Of a stretch of DNA of 51,892 nucleotides, positions 15,948 to 23,830 are shown in pieces. The position numbers and the translations under genes are program-made. Under the pieces are notes generated by a model. The model was not told the DNA's origin and made no database searches. It saw only the letters and a list, made by a program, of their open reading frames with translations. How positions within the stretch are numbered: the stretch's first letter is position 1; each line of letters opens with the position of its first letter. The stretch is from the NCBI GenBank assembly GCA_009837445.1, contig VXTM01000017.1:1-51892 (forward strand), given 5' to 3'. Source of the stretch: Acidimicrobiaceae bacterium. Lineage in GTDB: Bacteria > Actinomycetota > Acidimicrobiia > Acidimicrobiales > Aldehydirespiratoraceae.

Positions 15948-16330
15948 TCGTGGACACCTCGGCGATCCTGGCAATCCTGTTCCACGAGCCCGACGCCGAG
16001 CACTTCGCCACCGCCATCGCCACAGCATCGAACCCACGGATGTCGGCGGCTGCCCTCTTGGAGGCAAGCATCGTCTTGGAGAGTCGCAGCGGCCCCGCCG
16101 CCGGATACGAGCTTGACGCCTTCATTCACGAGGCGGGGATCAAACTGGAGGCGGTCACAGCCGAACACGCGCAGGCCGCGCGGCGGGCTTGGCGCAGATT
16201 CGGCAAGGGCAACCACCCGGCGGGACTGAACTTCGGCGACTGCTTCGCATACGCCCTCGCCGAGGCCACACGCGAGCCGCTGCTGTTCAAAGGCGGGGAC
16301 TTCGACCTGACCGACATCAATACCGCCTGA
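15944..16330 (+). CDS. vapC: VapC PIN-domain ribonuclease toxin
   Basis: The product is 128 aa, the standard VapC size. The PIN acidic residues are visible: Asp4 in MIVDTSA, Glu in AALLEAS, Asp in NFGDCFAYALA and Asp in FKGGDFDLTDI. VapC toxins cleave RNA, often tRNA or rRNA, when freed from VapB; the target here cannot be told. The start is GTG at 15944 inside the vapB stop. It belongs to the mobile island and may stabilise it. Confidence 0.94.
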   Translation: MIVDTSAILAILFHEPDAEHFATAIATASNPRMSAAALLEASIVLESRSGPAAGYELDAFIHEAGIKLEAVTAEHAQAARRAWRRFGKGNHPAGLNFGDCFAYALAEATREPLLFKGGDFDLTDINTA

Positions 16331-16436
16331 CGCCACCTGACCTAGCCCACCGCATCGTCAGTGACACCAGGCGGCACCGTGCCCCCATGACAGCGCGTCC
16401 AGTATCAGGCCTCCGATGCCAGCCATGCGGACGCCC

Positions 16437-16453
16437 GAACGCTCCAGGAACGC
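16437..16453 (+). repeat. Dispersed repeat copy with one inserted base
   Basis: GAACGCTCCAGGAACGC is the 16-bp motif with one extra C. It lies between the convergent vapC and integrase genes, the rightmost copy seen. Confidence 0.65.
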
Positions 16454-16542
16454 TGCCACCCCGATGAAGCCCGAACCACCGAGAACAGCAAGTCAACACC
16501 TCGGCCCGCTCCGGGTTCTCGATCTTGGTCGTCGGCGCAGAG

Positions 16543-17715
16543 CTACGTGATGTAATGTCCCCAAGTGTTCATGACCTGGCGACGCTGCTGGAGCAGGTCG
16601 GAGCGACGGTATGCGGCTTCGACGGTGTTCTTGACGACGTGGGCGAGGCACGATTCGGCCAGCTCACGGGAGACGCCGGATTCGGCGCACCAATCCCGGA
16701 AACTCGACCGGAGCCCGTGGGGGGTCATGCCCAGGTCAAGTTCGTGGCACAGCTTGGACAGGGCTTCAGCTGTGATCTGTCTGCCGCGTGCGGACGGGAG
16801 CACCAGCGAGTCGGGTGCGCCGTCGCTGTAGCGGTGTGCCTCGTCGAGCACGGCGAGCGCCTGTGGGCTCAGCGGGACCCGGAAGTCGCGGCCGACCTTG
16901 GTGCGCTCACCCGGGATCGTCCAGACGTCGGCGTCGGTCTCGTCCCAGCGCATCCCGCGGACCTCACCGGAGCGGGTCGCGGTCAAAGCCAGCAGGCGCA
17001 TGGCGAGTTTCGTGGTCGGGTAAGCGGCCGAGTCATCGACAGCGGCGAGCGCGGCGGGCACCTCATCGGGCGGCAGGGCCGCCATGTGGCGACGGCCGGT
17101 ACCGTTGCGGGGCAGCGCCACCAGCAGTGCCTCACCGGCGGGATCATCTGGACGGTGGCCAGCGGCCATCGCCCATCGGAACGCCAAAGAGAGCCGCTGG
17201 CGGACCTTCTTGGCGGTGTCGTGACGGTCCGCCCACAAAGGCCCGATCACCCCCAGCACGTCTGCGGTATCGATCTGGTCCACAGGGCGGAGAAGTAGGT
17301 TGTCGGCGTGATTGCGGACGCTGTTGCGCCAGATCTCAGCCGAGCGGCCGCCGTCCTTCCAGGATCCCGAGCGGCCCTCGATCACCGCCTCCAGCGCGTC
17401 CGCGAGAGTCGGGGTCGGACTCTCGCCGACACGCGGGTCGATGCCCGCCTCGATCTTGGTGCGGTTGGCCAGCGCCCGCTCGCGTGCGGTGGCCAGTCCC
17501 ACCACCGGGAACGATCCCAGACCCAGATTGGTGGCGCGGCCGTTGATGCGCAGCCTCTGAACCCAGACCTTCGACAGGCGCCCGTTCGTCATCCGCCGCA
17601 CCCGCAGCGTGAGCCCGTAGCCGCCGCGGCCGTCGCCGTACACGCCGGGGCGGTTGACCTGGCGCACGAACGTTGCCGACAGCGGCAGACCGGCCCGAGG
17701 GTTCGATTCTCTCAC
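16543..17715 (-). CDS. Tyrosine recombinase (phage/island integrase) with DUF4102 arm-binding domain
   Basis: The product is 390 aa from the GTG at 17715. The N-terminal arm domain (PGVYGDGRGGYGLTLRV and LRINGRATNLGLGSFPVV) is DUF4102-like. The catalytic domain has Arg in TATRSGEVRGMRW, HGLRSSFRDW, and the Tyr nucleophile in VEAAYRRSD. It mediates site-specific integration and excision. The first residues, MRESNPRAG, are the antisense reading of a tRNA T-arm (17684-17712), so the start codon lies in the probable attachment site. The family homologues I recall start nearer LPLSATFVRQ, so the true start is open. It sits at the right end of the accessory region. Confidence 0.95.
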   Translation of the reverse strand: MRESNPRAGLPLSATFVRQVNRPGVYGDGRGGYGLTLRVRRMTNGRLSKVWVQRLRINGRATNLGLGSFPVVGLATARERALANRTKIEAGIDPRVGESPTPTLADALEAVIEGRSGSWKDGGRSAEIWRNSVRNHADNLLLRPVDQIDTADVLGVIGPLWADRHDTAKKVRQRLSLAFRWAMAAGHRPDDPAGEALLVALPRNGTGRRHMAALPPDEVPAALAAVDDSAAYPTTKLAMRLLALTATRSGEVRGMRWDETDADVWTIPGERTKVGRDFRVPLSPQALAVLDEAHRYSDGAPDSLVLPSARGRQITAEALSKLCHELDLGMTPHGLRSSFRDWCAESGVSRELAESCLAHVVKNTVEAAYRRSDLLQQRRQVMNTWGHYIT

Positions 17716-17722
17716 TCCTGGT
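17684..17722 (+). other. tRNA 3'-end-like sequence, candidate attachment site
   Basis: On the plus strand GAGGG-TTCGATT-CTCTC folds as a perfect T-arm (one G-T pair), followed by ACTCCTGG, which would be the acceptor strand. The rest of a tRNA is missing: upstream is integrase coding sequence. This is what an att core looks like when an island has entered a tRNA 3' end. The predicted acceptor 5' strand (CAGGAGT) is unusual for a tRNA, which lowers confidence. Two direct TGTCACTT copies, at 17723-17730 and 17744-17751, 21 bp apart, could be integrase arm sites. Confidence 0.45.
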
Positions 17723-17911
17723 TGTCACTTTCTCTGTCGCGAATGTCACTTGATGGGATGCTACGCCCTGCAACCGGCTGAAACAATAATATGCCCTCTT
17801 AACTAGGAATATAGGCAACATCAAGCGACAAAATGCAACCCCCTGAAACCCTAAGACAATTCACCTTAGCTCCACTCGGAGGAATCGCCAGGGACTATCA
17901 CGAGTCCCGGC

Positions 17912-18685
17912 TCAGCCGGACGTGAGCTGGCGAGTGAAGATCCGGCCCAGCCCGTCGATTCGATCGGCAATCCCGGCCAAGCGGAGCAGATGCCAGAACA
18001 GGGCCATGTTGCTCGACACGACCGGCACACCGACCTCTGATTCCAGACCCTCGACGGAGGCCAGGAGCCGGAGGCTCGTGCACGACACGAACACCGCGTC
18101 GCAGTCCGCGCTGCGGGCCGTCGTCCGCACGCCATCGGCGACCGACTGCGGCGAGATGCGCCCCACGGTGAAGTCGTTCGACTCCAGGAAGGACCCCAGT
18201 GCGGTGACGGAGAGGCCTTCGTCAGCGAGACTCCGAGCGATCGGTGCGGTGACGTCGGCGGTGTAGGGGGTGACCACCGCGACCCGGCACGCGTCGAGGG
18301 CACGGAACGCGGCGACGGCGGCCGTGATCGGGTTGGTGCAGGCCACTCCAGGGTGCTCGCTCTGGATGGCGGCGGTCACGCGGTCGGCGCTGATCAGTGT
18401 CGCCGCCGAGGTGCAGCCATAGCCGATTGCGTCGAAATCGAACTCTCTGGGTAGCAGGGCGGCTGCCGCCGGAAGCCGCTGCTCCATGTCGGTCAGGGTC
18501 TCTGACGTGACCTCCATCGAGTTACCGATACGCGAGTGGTAGAAGTCCACATCGGGGAGGTTCAGCATGCGGGCCTCGGCTTCGATCGTCTGATCGCTCT
18601 CCAGCACGATCAGACCGATGCGGGCTCGGGAACCAAAGCCGTCGTCGGTGGCGAACGGCAACTGCACCAGGTCGGGAACGGTCAT
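17912..18685 (-). CDS. Asp/Glu racemase superfamily protein (EutA / maleate isomerase-like)
   Basis: The product is 257 aa. The family pattern is clear: IGLIVLESDQTIEAEARMLN, PDVDFYHSRIG, then IGYGCTSAATLI (first catalytic Cys), VAVVTPYTADVTAPIARSL and AVFVSCTSLRLL (second Cys). This branch includes maleate cis-trans isomerase, arylmalonate decarboxylase and EutA of ectoine degradation. The ATG at 18685 shares a base with the stop of the M24 gene (TGATG), so the genes are co-translated. Pairing with an M24 enzyme recalls eutA-doeA in ectoine breakdown, but other eut/doe genes are missing nearby. Confidence 0.85.
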   Translation of the reverse strand: MTVPDLVQLPFATDDGFGSRARIGLIVLESDQTIEAEARMLNLPDVDFYHSRIGNSMEVTSETLTDMEQRLPAAAALLPREFDFDAIGYGCTSAATLISADRVTAAIQSEHPGVACTNPITAAVAAFRALDACRVAVVTPYTADVTAPIARSLADEGLSVTALGSFLESNDFTVGRISPQSVADGVRTTARSADCDAVFVSCTSLRLLASVEGLESEVGVPVVSSNMALFWHLLRLAGIADRIDGLGRIFTRQLTSG

Positions 18686-19836
18686 CAGATGATGGGAAGG
18701 TCGGGAGCGGCCCGCCGGCTGAGCAACTCGGCACCGCCTGCCCGCACGACGATGTTCTCCTCGTGGACCATCGCCTTGCCGGGCTCCCACAGCAGACCCG
18801 GTTCGACCGTGAGCACCATCTGCTCCACGAGCGGAGTGTCGTCGGACGCACTGTGCGAGGGCCATTCGGTGATCTGCATACCCAAGCCGTGGCCCATCCG
18901 ACCGACGTCGTGCCCAAGAGACCCGGCCGCCTTCAACACCTCGTTCATGGCGGTGAAGACGTCGGTTGTGGTCGCACCGGGCCGGGCCGCGGCGATGCCG
19001 GCCTCGGTCGCCTCCCACACCGCCCGGTACGCGTCCTTGGCGGCTTGTGTGGCGCTGGTGAAGGCGAAGTTGCGGTCGAAGTCGCTGAAGTACCCGTCGT
19101 AGGTCGAGCCGGTGTCGAAGATCAGCATGTCGCCGTCGACGATCTCACGATCGGTCGGCTGCCGGATGATGTCATCGATCCCGCCTGGGCCGGTCGCCCC
19201 GACCAGATAGGGAACGTCGTCCGCGCCCTGCCGGAAGATCTCGGCGCGGAACGCAGCGAACGCCTGCCGTTCGGTCATGCCGGTGGACAGCAGGTTCGGC
19301 AGCTCGTCGAAAGCGTCGGACACCACGCCGCAGATGAAGCGATGCTTGTCGATCTCGAGCTCGCTCTTGACCATCCGCAGACCGCTCACGATGCCGGTGA
19401 CATCGGTGAAACCACCGACCGCTGCCCGCACCCGGTCGAGATCACGCAGCGGCATCCGCACGTGCGTCTCGGGACCCATCGGCATTCCGATCCGGCTGCC
19501 GGCGGAGAGCTCACGCAGGCAGTCGACCAGCAGCGTCACGCCGTCGTCGTCCGGCTGGGGCGACGACCAGGTCCGGATGTCGTCGATCCATGTCGCGGCC
19601 ATAGACGCCCGGCCGATGCTCGGGATGATGGCCACGGGCTTGCCGGTGGCCGGGATGACGGTGAACCAGGGACGCGTCGGGCTCTGCCAGAACGGAGTGT
19701 GAAACCCGGTGAAGTAGCGGACTTCCGGCTCGGTGGTGACGAGGATGGCTGCGATCTCGCGCTCGTCCATCTCGGCCTGGCAGCGTCGGGTGCGATCTGC
19801 GAACTCTTCGGCGGGGAATCCTCGTTGAGGGACCAT
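18685..19836 (-). CDS. M24 family metal-dependent hydrolase (creatinase / ectoine-hydrolase-like)
   Basis: The product is 383 aa. The N-terminal creatinase domain (VRYFTGFHTPFWQSPTRPWF) precedes the pita-bread domain. Metal ligands can be read as Asp in IFDTGSTYDGYF and FSDFDRNFAF (about 239, 250), His in MGHGLGMQITEW (about 316), Glu in LTVEPGLLWEPG and Glu in MVHEENIVV. The family includes Xaa-Pro peptidase, creatinase and DoeA, which opens the ectoine ring. The ATG at 19836 follows the phyH stop by one base. The substrate is unknown; the neighbours suggest a small nitrogenous compound rather than peptides. Confidence 0.87.
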   Translation of the reverse strand: MVPQRGFPAEEFADRTRRCQAEMDEREIAAILVTTEPEVRYFTGFHTPFWQSPTRPWFTVIPATGKPVAIIPSIGRASMAATWIDDIRTWSSPQPDDDGVTLLVDCLRELSAGSRIGMPMGPETHVRMPLRDLDRVRAAVGGFTDVTGIVSGLRMVKSELEIDKHRFICGVVSDAFDELPNLLSTGMTERQAFAAFRAEIFRQGADDVPYLVGATGPGGIDDIIRQPTDREIVDGDMLIFDTGSTYDGYFSDFDRNFAFTSATQAAKDAYRAVWEATEAGIAAARPGATTTDVFTAMNEVLKAAGSLGHDVGRMGHGLGMQITEWPSHSASDDTPLVEQMVLTVEPGLLWEPGKAMVHEENIVVRAGGAELLSRRAAPDLPII

Positions 19837-19837
19837 C

Positions 19838-20758
19838 TCAACCCTCCATGCCGGCCTTGGCCTGCTGCGAGAAGAACGAGGCGCCCGTCGGCACTTCGGG
19901 GAACTCCATCTCGTAGGTCGAGCACCGCACGCGGTTGGTTCGCTCGCCCCGCACCACTTCACCGTCGTAGACGCTCGGGAGATGGCTGACCTGCAGAGGC
20001 TTGGAATCCTCGGCCCGGTACTCGCTGATGAACAGAGTCCGCGGGCGGTCCGACCCATTCGGCGCCGATCCGTGCAACAGCCGGGTGTGCATCAAGCAGG
20101 CCGAACCGGCCGGTCCGTAGATCGGAACCGCGTCGGCGACATGGTCGGACACGACCTGCGGGCTGACTGCGCCGGTGAACACCCCGTCGTGCCAATGATC
20201 GAACAGCTCCCCGCGGTGGGTTCCCGGCACCACGTTCAGCGGACCGTTCTCGAGGGTCACGTCGTCGAGGAAGAACAGCACGGCGATGAGGTCCTCGTTG
20301 CTGTGAGGCTGGAACAGGAAGTCCTGGTGGTACTTGACCTCGGTGGACGCCCCGGGCTGCTTGGCGTTGATCTTCGAGTTGTTGTACTCGACGTTGGGGC
20401 CGATCAACTGCGTGACGGCATCGAGGGCCCGGTTGTCCCGCACGGCCGCCAGGTAGTTGTCCGAGACCTCCACCGGCGAGGCAATCCGGCGGAGCCGTGG
20501 CGCCTCAGCGGTGTGCTCGGGTGCCAGGTCGAATCGCGGCCGACCGGCGAGCGTGTCGCCGTAGGGCTCGTTGTGCCCGCGGCTCTCCTCGACCCAGGCA
20601 TCGAAGTCGGCGACGAGGGTCTCGAGCTGCTGAGGAGTGATGGCGTGCTCGACGAACAGGTATCCGGCTGCCCAGTACGAGTCGATCTCCTCGGGCGACA
20701 AGGGACCGGCCGCCCGAGCCTCCACGGTTGGCCGCGCTGAAGTCTGCTCGACAGTCAC
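19838..20758 (-). CDS. Phytanoyl-CoA dioxygenase (PhyH) family oxygenase
   Basis: The product is 306 aa, a non-haem Fe(II)/2-oxoglutarate oxygenase. The iron site is read as KYHQDFLFQPHS (His-x-Asp, about residue 143) and CLMHTRLLHGSAPNG (distal His, about 230). FFLDDVTLENGPLNVVPGTH is the typical mid-domain stretch, and the Arg that binds 2-oxoglutarate is probably in RPRTLFISEYRA. It leads the phyH-M24-racemase operon, so it probably hydroxylates the compound later cleaved by the M24 enzyme. It lacks the EctD signature, so it should not be named ectoine hydroxylase. The start is GTG at 20758. Confidence 0.87.
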   Translation of the reverse strand: MTVEQTSARPTVEARAAGPLSPEEIDSYWAAGYLFVEHAITPQQLETLVADFDAWVEESRGHNEPYGDTLAGRPRFDLAPEHTAEAPRLRRIASPVEVSDNYLAAVRDNRALDAVTQLIGPNVEYNNSKINAKQPGASTEVKYHQDFLFQPHSNEDLIAVLFFLDDVTLENGPLNVVPGTHRGELFDHWHDGVFTGAVSPQVVSDHVADAVPIYGPAGSACLMHTRLLHGSAPNGSDRPRTLFISEYRAEDSKPLQVSHLPSVYDGEVVRGERTNRVRCSTYEMEFPEVPTGASFFSQQAKAGMEG

Positions 20759-20821
20759 GACGTGAACAGTACCGTGGCCGAATCCGGCCTCAGGCGCGAT
20801 AACTAGGCTCGCCGGGGTGCC

Positions 20822-22051
20822 GTGTGGAGCTGCCCGATGTCGCCTCTGAGCACAAGTCCTCGCGGTCGAGTGATCGGGCTCGTGCTCATGGCCACGTTCC
20901 TCTACGCGTCGGCGCCACCGCTACTCCACCTCACCGCCTCAGAGAGCAACCCCTTCTACTTCAACTCTCTTATCACCGTTATGCAGGTGACGATTCCGGG
21001 CGCGTTTCTCCTGTACTCCAAGAACACCTACGTCAACAAACGACTGAACGCCGATCAGCGTCTACAACTGCGAGGGCTTCGAGCGCATTGCATGGGCCTT
21101 CGGCGGATGCGCCGCTCCAAGAGTTCCGAGAGAACTGTCGTCGTGAAGGAACTGGATCGCTCCGATGTGCTCGGCTGGATCAAACTGCCTGTCGTCTGGG
21201 CGTTGATCTCCAGTCTCCACTACGGGTTCCTGGCATGGTCTGTCACGATTCTTGAGACTGCCGTTGCTACGACGATCTTCGAGCTGTGGCCGGTGTTCCT
21301 CGTGTTCACCCTGGCCCGCCATGAAGACAGCGACCGACGGTTCCGCCTTGCTCCAGCGTCGACAGGGCACCCACGTCGCGCGATCTCGAAGGAACGGATC
21401 GCCCTCACCGTGCTAGCGGGGGCCGGCCTTGCGCTGATGCTGGGAAGCCAGGCAGGAGACCAGATCCGCTCGGTCGCGGACCTGGTGTCCCACGAGGCGG
21501 TAGTCGGAATGGCTATCGCCCTGGTGGCTTCACTTCTGGCCGCCTTGAGCGTTCTGAGCAGTCTGGCCTACGGAAAGACCCTCTACTACGCCCTGGTGGA
21601 AGCGCCGGTGGCCGGGCGAGCTGATGGTTTCACCAGCACCAGCGCCAAGCCCATCGAGCGACGCGGCGATGCCGACCGCCGCCTGCTGGTGTGGCTGACT
21701 CTGCTGGGATACGTGTTGTCGCGCGTCGTTGCCCTCCCTGTCAATGTCCTGATCGGAATGCTCACACCCCAGGTTCAAGGATCGATGACTACCGAGGCGG
21801 TCCTGGGTGCACTGGCAATTGGAACTGCAGCATCGGTGGCGGGAATTCTGCTACGAGTCGGGAACATCAGCTCTGAGGATGTAGCCGTCAATTCCCTGTT
21901 GTGCTTCGGTCCAGCCGTATCTCTACTGGCTCTGATGGCGCTCGGCATCACTCTGCCCAGATTCGACCTGTTCCTTGTGGGCGCAGTCCTGATACTGACC
22001 GTCAATGTGATGATTCAATTGCGGCCCCAGGCGAGTATCCGGTCCCGGTAG
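20822..22051 (+). CDS. Multi-pass membrane protein, EamA/DMT-transporter-like
   Basis: The product is 409 aa with about ten hydrophobic helices (for example VVWALISSLHYGFLAWSVTI and VGMAIALVASLLAALSVLSS). The motif ATTIFELWPVFLVF and the two-half layout recall the drug/metabolite transporter group, but hydrophilic loops (about residues 70-110, 265-285) make it atypical. It is divergent from the phyH operon, 63 bp away, and ahead of cupin and Rieske genes, so it may move the same substrate. The start is GTG 20822 or ATG 20837. Confidence 0.65.
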   Translation: MWSCPMSPLSTSPRGRVIGLVLMATFLYASAPPLLHLTASESNPFYFNSLITVMQVTIPGAFLLYSKNTYVNKRLNADQRLQLRGLRAHCMGLRRMRRSKSSERTVVVKELDRSDVLGWIKLPVVWALISSLHYGFLAWSVTILETAVATTIFELWPVFLVFTLARHEDSDRRFRLAPASTGHPRRAISKERIALTVLAGAGLALMLGSQAGDQIRSVADLVSHEAVVGMAIALVASLLAALSVLSSLAYGKTLYYALVEAPVAGRADGFTSTSAKPIERRGDADRRLLVWLTLLGYVLSRVVALPVNVLIGMLTPQVQGSMTTEAVLGALAIGTAASVAGILLRVGNISSEDVAVNSLLCFGPAVSLLALMALGITLPRFDLFLVGAVLILTVNVMIQLRPQASIRSR

Positions 22052-22100
22052 CGGTTCCGGTCTCTGACCATCCCGACGATCCGAACACGAAGGAGCACCC

Positions 22101-22655
22101 ATGACCAAGCCACTCCAGCGCAACAGCACCACCCCGACCGAATTCCGGGCCGTCGACCCGTCGGCGGCCGAGCTCCAGAGCCATCCCGAGTACTTCGCGG
22201 GGTCCATCCCGCCAGCGATGCGTCCTGCCTACTGGTCGATGCGGGAGATCCGGTCTCGCCTCGAGGCGATGGCCGACGATCCCCAGTGGGACGGCAACAC
22301 CCGCTACCTGTCGCTGCGATCAACCGACGGGCCCAACAACTCGACCATCCCCACCATGTGGGTGACCATCCACCTGCTCAAGCCCGGGGAACGGATCGAC
22401 ATGCACCGGCACACGCCCGGGTCGATGTACTACATCATCAGCGGATCGGGGTACTCCACCATCGACGAGTACCGCATCGACTGGGAGGACGGCGACTCGT
22501 TCTCGTGCCCTTCCTACTCGTACCACGAGCACTGGAACACCGGCGACCGCGACGTGTTGATGTACACCGTGCAGGACGCGCCCACGTACGCGTACAACCG
22601 GATGATGGCGTTCCAGGCCGGTGACAGCGAGACGATGGATTCGCTCCACAAGTGA
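22101..22655 (+). CDS. Cupin-domain protein
   Basis: The product is 184 aa. The cupin metal motifs are visible: PGERIDMHRHTPGSMYYIIS (His/Glu-type motif 1) and SYSYHEHWNTG (motif 2). It resembles half of a gentisate dioxygenase-type cupin. It may be a small dioxygenase, isomerase or binding protein. A clear ribosome site (AAGGAG, 22090-22095) precedes ATG 22101. It is 13 bp upstream of the Rieske gene, so the two are one operon. Confidence 0.82.
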   Translation: MTKPLQRNSTTPTEFRAVDPSAAELQSHPEYFAGSIPPAMRPAYWSMREIRSRLEAMADDPQWDGNTRYLSLRSTDGPNNSTIPTMWVTIHLLKPGERIDMHRHTPGSMYYIISGSGYSTIDEYRIDWEDGDSFSCPSYSYHEHWNTGDRDVLMYTVQDAPTYAYNRMMAFQAGDSETMDSLHK

Positions 22656-22668
22656 GCGACGCTCCGTC

Positions 22669-23784
22669 ATGACCTCGCCGGCCGCTCGCCTGTACGCCGC
22701 CCTCCACGAGGTGGCCTGCGACAACGACGCCGTCCGGCTGCGGCCCGGCCTGGCTCACGGCGACTACACCTCGGCCGCCACGCTGGCTCTGGAGGACGAG
22801 CGGATCTTCCAGCGGAGCTGGGTGTGTCTCGGGCACGGGGCCGACATCCCCCATCCGGGGGACTATGCGGTCGAGGCGATCCTCGATCACGAGGTGCTGA
22901 TCATCCGGGGTGACGACGGCGCGGTGCGGGCCTTCCACAACGTGTGCCGTCACCGCGGCCACCCGGTCGCGACCGGCTGCGGCAATGCCCGCAAGCTCAC
23001 GTGCCCGTACCACGCATGGACGTACGCGTCCGACGGCTCGCTGTTCCATGCGCCCCACACCGCCGAGGTCGCCGGGCTCGACCGGGCGGCACTCGGGCTC
23101 CGGCCCATCCGGCTCGAGACCGTCGCCGGCGCCCTGTTCGTGAGCCTGGACACCGACGGTCCACCTTTCGAGGACTGCTACCCGGGTCTGCGGGCCGAGA
23201 TCGAGGCCTGGGCACCGAGCCCGGAGGCGATGGAGTTGGTGTACGAGTCGCCGGCCCGCCACGACGGCAACTGGAAGGCCTCGGTGGAGAACTTCTCGGA
23301 GTGCTACCACTGCGGCCCGGTCCACAAGTACCTGACCGACAACATCATCGACCCCAGCTCGTATGTGGTCTCGGGGGCGGGGCTCGTCCAGCGCCACATC
23401 GTCGGGGGACGGGACCCGTCGATGACCCAGCGGCTCTGGCACGTCTGGCCCAACACCGCGATGGGGCTCTACCCGCTGCCGGGGGTGGGCCTGGTCTGGT
23501 GCATCCGCCACATGTATCCCCGGACGGTGGCCTCCTCGACGTACCACTACCGCTGGTACGCGACCGGCGAGCAGCCCGCCGACGCCATCCGCGAGTACGC
23601 GACCCACCATGCGGCCACCACCGGCGCCGAGGACGCCGCCGTCGTCGCGGGCGCGCAGCGCGGGATGGGGGGCGATCCCGCGGCCGCCAACGGGCTGGTG
23701 TGCAACCCGGCCCGCGGGGTCGGCAGCGAGCATGTGATCGCCTACTTCCACGACCTCGTGCGGGTCGCGCTCCAGACCCCGTGA
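22669..23784 (+). CDS. Rieske non-haem iron oxygenase, alpha subunit
   Basis: The product is 371 aa. The Rieske [2Fe-2S] site is CRHRGHPV (about residue 93) and CPYHAWTY (about 111). The mononuclear iron site is NFSECYHCGPVHKYL (about 207-221). Length and the lack of a beta subunit fit the single-component-terminal-oxidase group that includes N-demethylases (choline/glycine-betaine and stachydrine types) and ring hydroxylases. A flavin reductase domain follows 46 bp downstream and could supply electrons, though classic partners carry their own 2Fe-2S. The substrate is unknown. Confidence 0.92.
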   Translation: MTSPAARLYAALHEVACDNDAVRLRPGLAHGDYTSAATLALEDERIFQRSWVCLGHGADIPHPGDYAVEAILDHEVLIIRGDDGAVRAFHNVCRHRGHPVATGCGNARKLTCPYHAWTYASDGSLFHAPHTAEVAGLDRAALGLRPIRLETVAGALFVSLDTDGPPFEDCYPGLRAEIEAWAPSPEAMELVYESPARHDGNWKASVENFSECYHCGPVHKYLTDNIIDPSSYVVSGAGLVQRHIVGGRDPSMTQRLWHVWPNTAMGLYPLPGVGLVWCIRHMYPRTVASSTYHYRWYATGEQPADAIREYATHHAATTGAEDAAVVAGAQRGMGGDPAAANGLVCNPARGVGSEHVIAYFHDLVRVALQTP

Positions 23785-23830
23785 CGACCGTCCGGGAGCA
23801 CAGGCAGCCAACGGATCGGAGATACCGCTG

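Noticed and set aside
17308..17781. Plus-strand frame across the integrase start
   Set aside because: Antisense of the integrase with no motif of its own.
19838..20758. Ectoine hydroxylase (EctD) as the name of the PhyH protein
   Set aside because: The iron-site region does not match the EctD signature, and ectABC are absent.
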